Below are positions 10,102 to 20,265 of a stretch of 64,000 nucleotides of DNA, one piece after another. Source of the DNA: Betaproteobacteria bacterium (GTDB lineage Bacteria; Pseudomonadota; Gammaproteobacteria; Burkholderiales; SG8-41); the NCBI GenBank assembly GCA_947486575.1, contig CANKUB010000007.1:1-64000 (forward strand), written 5' to 3'. The translations under genes and the position numbers were made by a program. Positions within the stretch are counted from its first letter, which is position 1, and every line of letters starts with the position of its first letter. The notes under the pieces are model-generated. The model searched no databases. It saw only the letters and a program-made list of their open reading frames with translations, and had not been told where the DNA came from.

Positions 10102-11238
10102 CTAATTGCTTAGCGTCGCGTCGATCTTCAACAACTGCGCTGGATTATTGCAAAGGATCATTTCACGATCACGATGGGTGAGGCCCGGTATGGATTCGAC
10201 AAAATCCACCGGCTGCTTGACTGACATGGCCTGAGGAAAATCGGTGCCGGTAACGATACGGTCCACACCCACCAGATCGATCAGGTTACGCATGATCTGC
10301 GGGTGATGCGTTATCAGATCGTAGTGAAAGCGCCGCAGGTATTCGCCGGCGGGCTTTTTCAGGTGCTTCAGATGCGGCGTGACGTGCTGGGCGAGTTCCA
10401 TGCGGCCGATTAGCCACGGGAAGGTGCCGCCCGCATGCGGTAGAAAAACCTCCAGCTTCGGAAAGGCATCGAGCACGCCGCCGCACATCAGGCTGGTGGC
10501 GGCGTAGCCCGCTTCCTGCGGATTGCCGAGGGTGTTGATCATGAAGTAATCCTTCATGCGCTCGACGCCGGACGGATACAGGTTGGTCAGAAACAGCGGC
10601 AGACCCAGTGCTTCGGCGCGCTCGTAAATCGGCCAGAATTCTTTTTCGTGCAGATTCTTGCCGAGGATGTGCTCGGCAATAAACACCGCGCGCATGCACG
10701 GCTCTTTGCCCATGCGTTCGAGTTCCTGCGCGGCGAGTTGCAAGTCCTGCATCGGCAGAATGATGCAGCCGTAAAACTTGTCCGGATATTTGCGATGCGC
10801 CGCGACGCAGGCATCGTTGTGCGCGGCAGCCAGTTCCAGACCAAAACCCGGCGGCGCCCAGTACATCAGCGGGTTGGTCATCGACAGCGCGTAGGTATCG
10901 CATTGGCGCTTTTGCATGTCCGCGATGATGTCGTCGAGACGAGTCATGGTCTTGCGCATCACTGAAGTCTGCGTGCCATCAGGCACTGACAGCACCACTG
11001 GGTTGCCTTTGGCGTCCTCTCCCATGACCGCGCCGTGGGCCGGGCCTTTTTTGATCATCAGATCGACGAACTCTTGCGGATACCAGTGCATATGCGCGTC
11101 GATCACACGCGGGTAACGCCGTGCGGCACTGGTATCTGCTGCTGAGTTTTCCAGCGAGGCGTGTTTAAGCGGGTCTTCGTACACGGCGTGCTCCTTTAGT
11201 TCGGTGTGAACGCCAGTATGGCGAAAAGTCACAGGCAA
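10102..11238 (-). CDS. amidohydrolase family protein (ACMSD/2,3-dihydroxybenzoate decarboxylase-like metal-dependent hydrolase)
   Basis: VIDAHMHWYPQEF, LPHAGGTFPWLIGRMELA, RIVTGTDFPQ. Confidence 0.85.
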   Translation of the reverse strand: MPVTFRHTGVHTELKEHAVYEDPLKHASLENSAADTSAARRYPRVIDAHMHWYPQEFVDLMIKKGPAHGAVMGEDAKGNPVVLSVPDGTQTSVMRKTMTRLDDIIADMQKRQCDTYALSMTNPLMYWAPPGFGLELAAAHNDACVAAHRKYPDKFYGCIILPMQDLQLAAQELERMGKEPCMRAVFIAEHILGKNLHEKEFWPIYERAEALGLPLFLTNLYPSGVERMKDYFMINTLGNPQEAGYAATSLMCGGVLDAFPKLEVFLPHAGGTFPWLIGRMELAQHVTPHLKHLKKPAGEYLRRFHYDLITHHPQIMRNLIDLVGVDRIVTGTDFPQAMSVKQPVDFVESIPGLTHRDREMILCNNPAQLLKIDATLSN

Positions 11239-11469
11239 GAAAATGGAATCTCAAAACAGAGAGACAGTGTCAAGCCCATCAATATATCTATTTGATTTTA
11301 AACATTTTTTAATTTACCAATTGCAGTCAATGCGATGTCTACCCTGCACGCGAGCAGAAGGCTCAACTGCCAACGCGTGGTACCATGCTCGCTGATATAA
11401 GCTCGTGCCCTGTCTGAACAGGCGTGAGTAACCCGAATCCACGATTCGCCACGATTGGTATTCGATTAA

Positions 11470-12360
11470 ATGGAGAACGCAATGCGTGAAAAATTAACGA
11501 CGCTTGAACAAGCTGCGACTGCTATAAAAACCGGTTCCAAACTGGTCATGTCCGCCAATATACAGCGGGCACCGATGGCCCTGCTGCGCCAACTGGTGCG
11601 TCAGGGCACGCAAAAATTGCGTGTGATCGGCGTGGTGGGCGGTGATCTCAATCTCGATTTTGTGGTGGGTGCGGGCATGGTGGATGTGCTCGATACGTGC
11701 AGCGTTACGCTGGGGGAATTCGCGCGCACCGGGCCCAACTTTGCGCGATACGTAACCGCTAACCGGTTGCGCGTGCTCGATAATACTTGAGGGGTTCTCT
11801 ATTCACAGGCCCAGGCTGGGTCTATGGGAGTGCCCTACGTGCCGGTCGTAGGTTTGATTGGAACCGACTTGTTAAAGCGCCGTGACGACATGGTGATCGC
11901 CATTGATCCGTTCGATGGCAAAACAAAGACCGTTGTGGCCAAAGCATTGCGGCCCGATGTCGCGCTGTTTCATGTGCAAACGGCAGATCGGCATGGCAAC
12001 GTGTCGTGTGGCTATGATGCCGAAGTGGTGATGCTCGCCGAAGCTTCGAAACACGTCATCGTCACCGCCGAGCGCATTGTCGACCGGTTGACGGAAAAAG
12101 ACGCCAAAGGCACGTTCATCCCCGGCATACACGTGGATGCGGTAGTGCATGCGCCGTTTGGCGCACATCCCGCCGGGAGCGTGGGCCTGTATGCGCCGGA
12201 CAAGGTGCATATGCGCGAGTATGTGGTGGCCTCAAAGGATGACGAATCGTTCGCGGCGTATTTGCAAAAGTACGTGCATGGCGTCACCAGTCACCAGCAA
12301 TATGTCGAGCAATTCGTGCCGCTTGAATGGCGCGATCCGGTGCGCGCGGTGGGCACATGA
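11470..12360 (+). pseudogene. CoA-transferase (family I) subunit A with one in-frame TGA at 11788-11790
   Basis: ORFs 11470..11790 and 11824..12360 are in the same frame (354 nt apart); joined product ...RYVTANRLRVLDNT[TGA]GVLYSQAQAGSMGVPYVPVVGLIGTDLL... is continuous CoA-transferase sequence. Confidence 0.8.
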
Positions 12361-13106
12361 TGAACTACTCTGAGGCTGAATTGCTGGCTGTTCTGCTGTC
12401 GCGTGAAGTGCGCGACGGCGAAGTTTCCGCCTGCGGTGCGTTATCGCATATTCCCGCTGCTGGCCTGCTGCTGGCGCAGGCGACGCATGCGCCCAATGCA
12501 GAATTGATCATTCTCAATTCTGTTTTTAATCCGTTTCGCACCTCAAAGCAGTTTCATTTTCTGGCGCAGCGTGGGGATCTCGGTTTGTTTTTCGCCAGCG
12601 GCGTGCAAATTGATCGCCACGGCAATTACAACCTGCATCAGATCGGGCCTGACCCGGATCATCCGCAAGTACGCTTTCCGGGCGGCTACGGCGGCGGCAT
12701 GATCTATTATGGCGCGCGCCGTACCGTGGTGTTCCGTACCGAGCATACCGTGCGCTCGCTGGTGGAAAAGGTTGATTACATCTCCGCCTGCGGAAGTTCG
12801 CCGCCGGATGTCTTGCGCTATGGCAATCCCACCAAAGTGATCACGCCCAAGGCCATCTTCCGTTTTGAAAAAGACGTGGGTACACTGCAGCTGGATACCA
12901 TTCAGCCGGGCTATACCATGGACGAAATCCGCGATTGCACGGGGTTCGATCTGGGCGTCAATGACGACATAGCAGAGACACCCGCGCCCACTGAAGAAGA
13001 GCTGCGCGCGCTGCGGGTTGTAGTGCGCACGAAAATGATCGACACCGGTACCTATGCCGACTGGGCACGCAAGGTGCTGGGCGCCGATACGGCACAGATA
13101 GCGTAA
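12357..13106 (+). CDS. CoA-transferase subunit B
   Basis: ATGA overlap with subunit A; FGFGG-type region FPGGYGGGMIYYGARRTVVF, VDYISACGSSP. Confidence 0.85.
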   Translation: MMNYSEAELLAVLLSREVRDGEVSACGALSHIPAAGLLLAQATHAPNAELIILNSVFNPFRTSKQFHFLAQRGDLGLFFASGVQIDRHGNYNLHQIGPDPDHPQVRFPGGYGGGMIYYGARRTVVFRTEHTVRSLVEKVDYISACGSSPPDVLRYGNPTKVITPKAIFRFEKDVGTLQLDTIQPGYTMDEIRDCTGFDLGVNDDIAETPAPTEEELRALRVVVRTKMIDTGTYADWARKVLGADTAQIA

Positions 13107-13182
13107 CGTTTCTGAAGAATCGTTTGCGAACTGTTGGCGGAATACGATACGCAGCAGGCATCACCATTCAGTTCAAGCCACA

Positions 13183-14274
13183 ATGAGTCGGGAGAAAACT
13201 GCGCGCTTTTACGCGGTGGTGGCAGGCGCGTCGGGCGTCGTGGGCCGCCGTTTAGCCACGCACCTTGCCGCATTGCCCGATTGGGAAGTGACTGGCCTCT
13301 CGCGCCGAGCGCCTGCAAATGTCGCATTCAAAACCCTGGCCGTCGATCTCACCAACGCCGCCGATTGCCAGGCCATACTAGGCACACTCACCGATACCAC
13401 GCACATTTTCTACGCGGCGCGTTACGATCACAAGACTACCGCGCCCGAACCTATCGATCTCAATACCAATATGCTGCGGCATCTGGTCGACGCGGTTGAA
13501 CCACGCGCCGCGAACCTGCAGCACATACACATGGTGCAAGGCTCAAAGTACTACGGCTCAAACTTGCCATCGTACAAGACACCGGCGCTGGAATCCGATC
13601 CGCGCGTGGCCAACAACGCGAACTTCTATTACGCCCAGGAAGATTTTCTCGTCGCGCGCCAGCAGTCGAGTGGCCAGCGCTGGTCATGGAGCGCCAGCCG
13701 TCCGCACGCCATCTGCGATTTCTCCACCGGCTTCGCACGCGCGCTCGGCCTGTTGATTGCGGTTTACGCTTCGATCTGCAAAGCGCGCGGCGAGCCGCTC
13801 TCCTTTCCCGGCACCGTAGGCAACTACAACGCGCTGTATCAATGTACCGAAGCGAAGCTGCTCGCGCGCGCGATTCAATGGATGAGTACCGAGCCGACCT
13901 GCGCCAATCAGGCGTTTAACATCACCAACGGCGACTTTATCCGCTGGAAAAATTTGTGGCCGCTGTTCGCAGATTATTTCGGCCTGCCGCTCGGCGGCGT
14001 TAATACGCAGCGCCTGGGCGACACCACAACAACGCCGCAGGCCGCGCAGACGTGGGCGCAAATAGTCAAAAAATATCATTTAAAAACAAATAGTTATGTA
14101 ACATACGACAAGCTGGTGGTGTGGCCCTACGGCGACTTTGTTTTTGGCCCTGCGATAGACATCATGTCTTCCACCATCAAGGCGCGACAGCTTGGGTTTC
14201 GTGACGCCATGGACACCGGACGCATGTTCATCGATCTGTTCGACTACTACCGGCGCGAGAAAGTCATACCATAG
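13183..14274 (+). CDS. NAD(P)-dependent SDR, PRISE-like (progesterone 5-beta-reductase/iridoid synthase-like)
   Basis: VAGASGVVGRRLATHL Rossmann motif, HIHMVQGSKYYG, NFYYAQEDFL, WSASRPHAICDFS. Confidence 0.85.
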   Translation: MSREKTARFYAVVAGASGVVGRRLATHLAALPDWEVTGLSRRAPANVAFKTLAVDLTNAADCQAILGTLTDTTHIFYAARYDHKTTAPEPIDLNTNMLRHLVDAVEPRAANLQHIHMVQGSKYYGSNLPSYKTPALESDPRVANNANFYYAQEDFLVARQQSSGQRWSWSASRPHAICDFSTGFARALGLLIAVYASICKARGEPLSFPGTVGNYNALYQCTEAKLLARAIQWMSTEPTCANQAFNITNGDFIRWKNLWPLFADYFGLPLGGVNTQRLGDTTTTPQAAQTWAQIVKKYHLKTNSYVTYDKLVVWPYGDFVFGPAIDIMSSTIKARQLGFRDAMDTGRMFIDLFDYYRREKVIP

Positions 14275-14313
14275 TGCATTGATCACGTTTCATCTGAAAC
14301 ATCCGAGGAGCCC

Positions 14314-15315
14314 GTGTTTTCAAGATTGCCGTGTGTATTGATCGCAAGCCTGATTACGCTGACGGCTGGTGCTGCGCTCGCGCAGCCCAAGGCTGCGTCT
14401 GGTGCCTCTGGTACATCTGGCACCTATCCCACCAAACCCATACGCCTGATCGTACCGTTTTCACCGGGCGGTACCAACGACGTGCTCGCGCGCATGATTG
14501 CGCAGCATCTGACACAGACCTTCGGCCAAAGCGTTATTGTTGATAACCGCGCAGGCGGCGAAGGTCTGATCGGCACCGAAATCGCCGTGAAGGCGCCGCC
14601 CGATGGTTACACGCTGCTGCTGGTGTCGTCTGCTTACGTAATGAATCCCGCCGTACGCAAGATGCCTTACGATTCCATCAAGGCGATGGATTTCATCGCC
14701 AAGCTCGGCGCGAGCTTCACCGTGCTAAGCACCGGGCCGTCGCTGCCGGTAAACAATCTCAAGGATTTGCTGGCCGCTGCGAAAAGCCGGCCGGGCGAAC
14801 TGGTGCTGACCACCTCTGGCGGCTTTCAGTATTTTGCATCGGCACTGTTCGCCAGTCTGTCGAAACACGAATTCAACATCGTGCTCTACAAAGGTGCGGT
14901 GCCTGCCATGATCGATGTCATTGGCGGGCAAGCCCATGTCACCTTTGCCGTGAGCGTACCCGCGCTGCCGCATCTGCGCTCCGGCAAGCTGAAGGGGCTT
15001 GCCACCGGCACCCTGAAACGCACCGAGTTGCTGCCGGATATCCCCACGCTCGACGAATCCGGCATCAAGGGCTATGACGCCTCGAACTGGTATGCCATCG
15101 CAACAGCAGCCGGCACGCCACCAGCGGTCATCGCCAAGCTTCACAACGAAATCGAGCGCTATTTCAAGTTGCCCGAAGTGCAAAAGCAGGTGACAACGTT
15201 GGGCGCCGTGCTCGATCTCAAGTCACCGGAAGAAATGCGCAAGTTCATCCCCGCCGAAATTGCCAAGTGGACCAGGGTGGCTATCGATACGCGCATGCCG
15301 CGCACCGTGGATTAG
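14314..15315 (+). CDS. Bug/TctC family substrate-binding protein
   Basis: YPTKPIRLIVPFSPGGTNDVLARMI, VLYKGAVPAMIDVIGGQ. Confidence 0.92.
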   Translation: MFSRLPCVLIASLITLTAGAALAQPKAASGASGTSGTYPTKPIRLIVPFSPGGTNDVLARMIAQHLTQTFGQSVIVDNRAGGEGLIGTEIAVKAPPDGYTLLLVSSAYVMNPAVRKMPYDSIKAMDFIAKLGASFTVLSTGPSLPVNNLKDLLAAAKSRPGELVLTTSGGFQYFASALFASLSKHEFNIVLYKGAVPAMIDVIGGQAHVTFAVSVPALPHLRSGKLKGLATGTLKRTELLPDIPTLDESGIKGYDASNWYAIATAAGTPPAVIAKLHNEIERYFKLPEVQKQVTTLGAVLDLKSPEEMRKFIPAEIAKWTRVAIDTRMPRTVD

Positions 15316-15332
15316 CGCCAGGAGAGGCCACC

Positions 15333-16313
15333 TTGAGAACCAGAATCGCGCTACCCGTTTTGGCCACTGCTGTTGCAGCCAGCGCTTTCACTCTGGCTGG
15401 CAACGCTGCGGCACAAGCGTGGCCGCAGCGCCCCATCCGCCTGATCATGCCCTTCCCGCCCGGTGGCGCGACAGACGCCAATGCGCGCGCACTGGCAAAA
15501 GAAATGGAAACCTCACTCGGTCAATCGATCATCGTTGACAACCGTAGCGGCGCCAACGGCATTATCGGCAGCGATATCGTGGCCAAGGCCGCACCGGATG
15601 GCTACACCATGATGCACATCTCCGTGGCTTTCGCGATCAACCCCAGCACCTACAAAAAGCTGCCGTTTGACCCGATCCGCGACTTTACGCCGATTACCAA
15701 CCCCATCGTCGGCAACGGGGCGTTGCTGCTGGTGCATCCGTCCGTGCCAGCGCGCACCGTCATCGAATTGATTGCCGTGGCCAAAAAACAGCAACTCGTA
15801 TTCAGCTCGCCAGGTATCGGCAATGTGCTGCATCTGATCAACGAGGCGTTTAACGCGCGCGCGGGCATACGCATGCTGCACGTGCCCTACAAAGGCGCGG
15901 GCCCGGCACTAGTGGCGCTGCTGGGCGCGGAATCCCAGGTGATGGTGGTACCGCCGCTCACCGCCACGACTTACGTGAAGGCCGAGCGGCTGCGTGCGCT
16001 GGCCTACAGCGGCGCAAAGCGTCTGGACACCCTGCCAGATATACCGACCATCAGCGAGGCCGGATTGCCTGGCTTCCAGATTGATACTGGCTGGCATGCG
16101 TGGTTCGCACCGCCGAAAACGCCAGACAGAATCGTCAATCAGATTTACGGCGCGATACAAAAAGCGGTGCAAACGCCGCGAATGCGCGACGTTTTCACGA
16201 CGGCGGGTTACCAGCCGGTAGCCGATCCGCCCGCAGTGTTTCAAAAAAATGTGGCTGCCGATATCAAGCGCTGGGGCGAGATTGTGCGGTCAGCCAATAT
16301 CGCGCCAGAGTAA
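15333..16313 (+). CDS. Bug/TctC family substrate-binding protein (TTG start proposed)
   Basis: WPQRPIRLIMPFPPGGATDANARAL, VPYKGAGPALVALLGAE; TTG at 15333 preceded by GGAGAGG. Confidence 0.9.
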   Translation: MRTRIALPVLATAVAASAFTLAGNAAAQAWPQRPIRLIMPFPPGGATDANARALAKEMETSLGQSIIVDNRSGANGIIGSDIVAKAAPDGYTMMHISVAFAINPSTYKKLPFDPIRDFTPITNPIVGNGALLLVHPSVPARTVIELIAVAKKQQLVFSSPGIGNVLHLINEAFNARAGIRMLHVPYKGAGPALVALLGAESQVMVVPPLTATTYVKAERLRALAYSGAKRLDTLPDIPTISEAGLPGFQIDTGWHAWFAPPKTPDRIVNQIYGAIQKAVQTPRMRDVFTTAGYQPVADPPAVFQKNVAADIKRWGEIVRSANIAPE

Positions 16314-16359
16314 ACGTCAGCAGAAGCTGACAGCCCGCAATAGTCGAGGATAACAAGAT

Positions 16360-17472
16360 ATGAAAGCACTGGTCATCGGCGGCACCGGCCCATCCGGCCC
16401 ATATATCGTCAACGGGCTGCTGGCGCGCAACTATGAAGTCACCATCCTGCACGGCGGCCAGCATGAAGTTGAGTTCAATCAACCGGTCGCACACATCCAT
16501 ACCGACCCGCATTTCGCCGAAACGCTGACGCCTGCGCTCGCCGGGCGAACCTTCGATATCGTGCTGGCAACGTATGGCCGCATGCGCATCATTGCCGAGT
16601 TGCTCAAGGGCAAGACCAAGCGCTTTATCGGCGCGGGTGGCTCCAGTGTGTATGCGCCGCGCAGCGATTCGCGCTGGGGGCCGTTGGGGCAACCGATGCA
16701 GGTGCCTGAAGACAGCCCACGCTGCGATGATCCTGCCGGGCTGAAATTCAATCATCTGATGTGGGTAACCGAAGAGACCGTGATGCAGGCGCATCGTGAT
16801 GGCCACTACAACGCCACCTATTTTCGTTACCCTTTGCTCTACGGCCCTCACGCACCGGGCAATTCCGATTGGGGCATCGTGCGCAGGATACTCGATGGCC
16901 GCAAGCACCTGCTGATCGCGGCCAACGGTTTACTGAAGCGGCGCGGCTACGCGCAAAATGTAGCGCACGCACTGCTGCTTGCGGTGGACAAACCCGCCGT
17001 ATCCAGCGGCCAGATCTACAACATCCGAGACGAACAGCAATATACGCAGCGCCAGTATGTCGAATTCATCGCGCGGCACATGCGCCACGAATGGGAAGTT
17101 GTCGAGGTGCCGCCCGCAATGGCGCAGCGCGTTTACAAAGGCGGCACGGCCACCTTGCGCGACGGCACCATCGAGTTTGATATCAGCAAAATCAAGACCC
17201 AGCTCGGTTACCGCGATCTTGTGACGCCCGCCGAAGCGCTCGCCCGGTCAGTGGACTGGCTGGCCGCCAATCGCCCACAGACCGGCGGCGAAATCGAGCG
17301 CCAGCTAGGTGACCCATTTGCCTATGCTGCCGAGGACGAACTGATCGCCGCCTGCAAGACGAGCTGCGCCGCCGCAGAAAGTGTGCAGTTTCCCGACATG
17401 CAGCTTGGACACATGTACCGCCATCCCAAGAAGCCCGGTGAAGCCTGGGCGCCACCGGCCAGCCCACAATAG
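16360..17472 (+). CDS. NAD-dependent epimerase/dehydratase family protein
   Basis: MKALVIGGTGPSGPYIVNGLL Rossmann motif; RYPLLYGPHAPGN. Confidence 0.85.
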   Translation: MKALVIGGTGPSGPYIVNGLLARNYEVTILHGGQHEVEFNQPVAHIHTDPHFAETLTPALAGRTFDIVLATYGRMRIIAELLKGKTKRFIGAGGSSVYAPRSDSRWGPLGQPMQVPEDSPRCDDPAGLKFNHLMWVTEETVMQAHRDGHYNATYFRYPLLYGPHAPGNSDWGIVRRILDGRKHLLIAANGLLKRRGYAQNVAHALLLAVDKPAVSSGQIYNIRDEQQYTQRQYVEFIARHMRHEWEVVEVPPAMAQRVYKGGTATLRDGTIEFDISKIKTQLGYRDLVTPAEALARSVDWLAANRPQTGGEIERQLGDPFAYAAEDELIAACKTSCAAAESVQFPDMQLGHMYRHPKKPGEAWAPPASPQ

Positions 17473-17481
17473 GATTTTACG

Positions 17482-17511
17482 AAAATATACAATAAAACAA
17501 TAGCTTACGAT
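17482..17511 (+). repeat. dispersed AT-rich motif, copy matching 35611..35640
   Basis: AAAATATACAATAAAACAATAGCTTACGAT; 26/30 identical to AAAATATACATTAAAACAATGGGTTGCGAT. Confidence 0.55.
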
Positions 17512-17543
17512 TCCCGCTATCAACAACCCATGGAACAATTCCG

Positions 17544-18833
17544 CTAATGGACGAGCGCCTGATAAACCAGATGACGCATCAGCGCGCGCAACCGCTGCTG
17601 CGCTGGCGCCTGCACCATCATGATCACAATCATTTGCTCCTTCGGATCAACCCAGAATGCGGTGCCCGCAGCGCCATTCCAGTAATACTCGCCCACCGAA
17701 CCCGGCAACGGATTTTTACCTTGATCGGTGCGCACCACAAAACCCAGGCCCCAGCCCTGCCCCACATCGGGCGACGGCCCGGCTGCACCCTGCGTGATGA
17801 TGTGCGGCGTGTAGCGTGTGCTTGCGGGCAAATGATTGGTGGTCATCATCGTTACACTGTGCTTCGACAAAATACGCACACCGTCGAGTTCACCACCGTT
17901 AAGCAGCATCTGGCAAAAGCGCACATAATCCGACGCCGTAGCCACCATGCCGCCGCCACCACCGAAGCGCTGCGGTGGCACTTGCACGTTGCGCGGTGCC
18001 AGGCGTTGGCCCGTGGCTTTATCGATGTGCGATTCAGCGATGCGGCCATGATTCGCCTGCGGCACGGAGAACCCTGCATCGCGGATGCCCAGCGGCTTGG
18101 AAATGCGCTCGCGCAGAATGGTATCAAGGTCTTGCCCGGTAATCACTTCGAGCAAATGCCCCAGCACATCGGTTGCCACGCTGTAATCCCACGTGGTGCC
18201 GGGTTGATGCGCTAGCGGAATTTTCGACAATCGCGCAATGAACTCAGGTGCCGTGAGTTCAGCGCTGGAAATAGCCGCTTTGTCGTACTCGGTTTTCACC
18301 AGTGTCTTTGCACCGAACTGGCCATAGGTCAAACCGGCGGTATGCCGCAGCAAATCGTGTATGGTCATTTCACGCCGCGCGGGTTCAAGTGCGAGCGTAG
18401 TTTGCCCAGCGGAATTTTTTTGCTCAACGCCGACCTGCATGCCTTTGAACGCCGGCAAGTAGCGCGACACCGGATCATTCAGCACCAGCTTGCCTTCTTC
18501 GGCCAGCATCATCGTCGCCACCGACACAAACGGCTTGGTCATCGACGCCAGACGAAAAATAGCGTCCAGCGGCATCGCATCATTGGTCTGTGGATCGCGC
18601 ACACCCATCGTCTCGTAATAGGCCACCTTGCCGCGACGCGCCACCAGCAGCACCGCACCGGGCATGATGCCTTTGCTGACTTCCGCTTTGAAGGCATCGG
18701 TCAGGCGCTTAAGACGCTCGGATGACATGCCAACTTCTTCCGGGTTTTTCGCGCGCGGTAAACCCTGCGCGATCACTGTGAATGACAGCAGACATAACAC
18801 CGCGAAACCCGCTCGCTGCATGATTGAATGCAT
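17544..18833 (-). CDS. serine hydrolase, beta-lactamase class C/esterase family
   Basis: FRLASMTKPFVSVATMML (SxxK), signal peptide, WDYSVATDVLGHLLE. Confidence 0.9.
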   Translation of the reverse strand: MHSIMQRAGFAVLCLLSFTVIAQGLPRAKNPEEVGMSSERLKRLTDAFKAEVSKGIMPGAVLLVARRGKVAYYETMGVRDPQTNDAMPLDAIFRLASMTKPFVSVATMMLAEEGKLVLNDPVSRYLPAFKGMQVGVEQKNSAGQTTLALEPARREMTIHDLLRHTAGLTYGQFGAKTLVKTEYDKAAISSAELTAPEFIARLSKIPLAHQPGTTWDYSVATDVLGHLLEVITGQDLDTILRERISKPLGIRDAGFSVPQANHGRIAESHIDKATGQRLAPRNVQVPPQRFGGGGGMVATASDYVRFCQMLLNGGELDGVRILSKHSVTMMTTNHLPASTRYTPHIITQGAAGPSPDVGQGWGLGFVVRTDQGKNPLPGSVGEYYWNGAAGTAFWVDPKEQMIVIMMVQAPAQQRLRALMRHLVYQALVH

Positions 18834-18966
18834 GTTCTCCTCCTTGGCAGGATCAACCTTTAGCTATTCTGTCACAAAGCGCAAAAACAACGCCACGCAA
18901 TCCGCTTGCGTAGTCTAAACGGCAAGGTTATCGTCGCTCCATTCATGCAATTGAGCGGGAGTATCT

Positions 18967-20265
18967 ATGACAAAAGGGCTTGAACCCATAGCAATCGCTG
19001 CCAACGGCCTGCTCGACCGCCGCACCTTCATCAAAGGCGGCGCGGCATTCGCGGCAACGCTTAGCGGTTACACCGAAACCCAAGGCGCAACCGCCCAACC
19101 ACTTACGGACGATTCGTGGAGCCTTATCCCCGGTGCCACCACGCCACCGTACGAGCAGCGCTCACGCTTTGAAGCCAAAGTCACGCGCACGCTCACCAAC
19201 CCCAAGGGCGAAGCACGTGTGCAGAATGCGCGCACGCCGCTGCACTTAAGCCAGGGCACAGTCACGCCCAACGGCCTGCATTTTGTAGTGGCGCAAAGCG
19301 GCGCACCGGATATCGACCCGGCCAAACACCGCCTGGTGATACATGGCATGGTAAAGCGCCCGCTGATGTTTACGCTGGATGCGCTGGAGCGCTACCCCAA
19401 GGTGTCGCGCATGGCGTTTATCGAATGCGGCGGCAACAGCGCGCCGATGTTTTCGCCGCAACCGATACAAGCCAACCTGCAAACGCTGCACGGCATGGTG
19501 TCGTGTTCTGAGTGGACAGGCGTGCTGCTGTCAACCCTGCTCGCGGAAGCGGGCGTTGACCCGGAAGCCAAATGGCTGATTGCCGAAGGCGCAGACGCAC
19601 CCACCCTCACGCGCAGCGTGCCGCTCAAAAAGGGCCTCGACGACGCGATGATCGCGCTGTATCAAAACGGCGAACGCTTGATGCCCGCCAACGGCTACCC
19701 GATGCGGCTTTTTTTGCCCGGCTGGGAAGGCAATATGAGCATCAAGTGGCTGCGGCGCATTCAGGTGACGGACACGCCGGGCATGACGTTCCCCGAATCC
19801 AAAACCTACACGCAGCTTTTGCCCAACGGCAAGGCGTATCAGTTTTATTTTGTGGAAGAAGTGAAATCGTTCATCACACAACCCTCACCGGGGCTGACCA
19901 TGAATGGCCCCGGCACCTATGAAATTTCAGGTATCGCGTACTCCGGCGAAGGCTGCATCAAGCGCGTAATGGTATCGGCCGATGGCGGCAAAACATGGGC
20001 GCAAGCGGCGCTGCAAGCGCCGGTGCAGGACAAAGCCTTCACGCGATTTAGATTGCCGTGGCGCTGGGACGGCAGCCCCGCCATCCTGCAAAGCCGCGCG
20101 TACGACGACGCAGGCAACGTGCAACCCACACGCGCCGAATTCGTCACCGAGCGCGGCGAACTCAAAGCGCCGCTGCCGCCCGCCGCATTCCCCAATCAGC
20201 ACTTCAACGGCATCACCAGTTGGGCGATTGACGCCAAGGGCGAGGTGAAACATGTTTACGCGTAA
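18967..20265 (+). CDS. soxC: sulfite dehydrogenase, molybdopterin subunit (SoxC-like)
   Basis: Tat-like DRRTFIKGGAAF; FIECGGNSAPMF, GMVSCSEWTGVLLSTLL (Mo-ligand Cys region), LPGWEGNMSIKWLRRI. Confidence 0.85.
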   Translation: MTKGLEPIAIAANGLLDRRTFIKGGAAFAATLSGYTETQGATAQPLTDDSWSLIPGATTPPYEQRSRFEAKVTRTLTNPKGEARVQNARTPLHLSQGTVTPNGLHFVVAQSGAPDIDPAKHRLVIHGMVKRPLMFTLDALERYPKVSRMAFIECGGNSAPMFSPQPIQANLQTLHGMVSCSEWTGVLLSTLLAEAGVDPEAKWLIAEGADAPTLTRSVPLKKGLDDAMIALYQNGERLMPANGYPMRLFLPGWEGNMSIKWLRRIQVTDTPGMTFPESKTYTQLLPNGKAYQFYFVEEVKSFITQPSPGLTMNGPGTYEISGIAYSGEGCIKRVMVSADGGKTWAQAALQAPVQDKAFTRFRLPWRWDGSPAILQSRAYDDAGNVQPTRAEFVTERGELKAPLPPAAFPNQHFNGITSWAIDAKGEVKHVYA

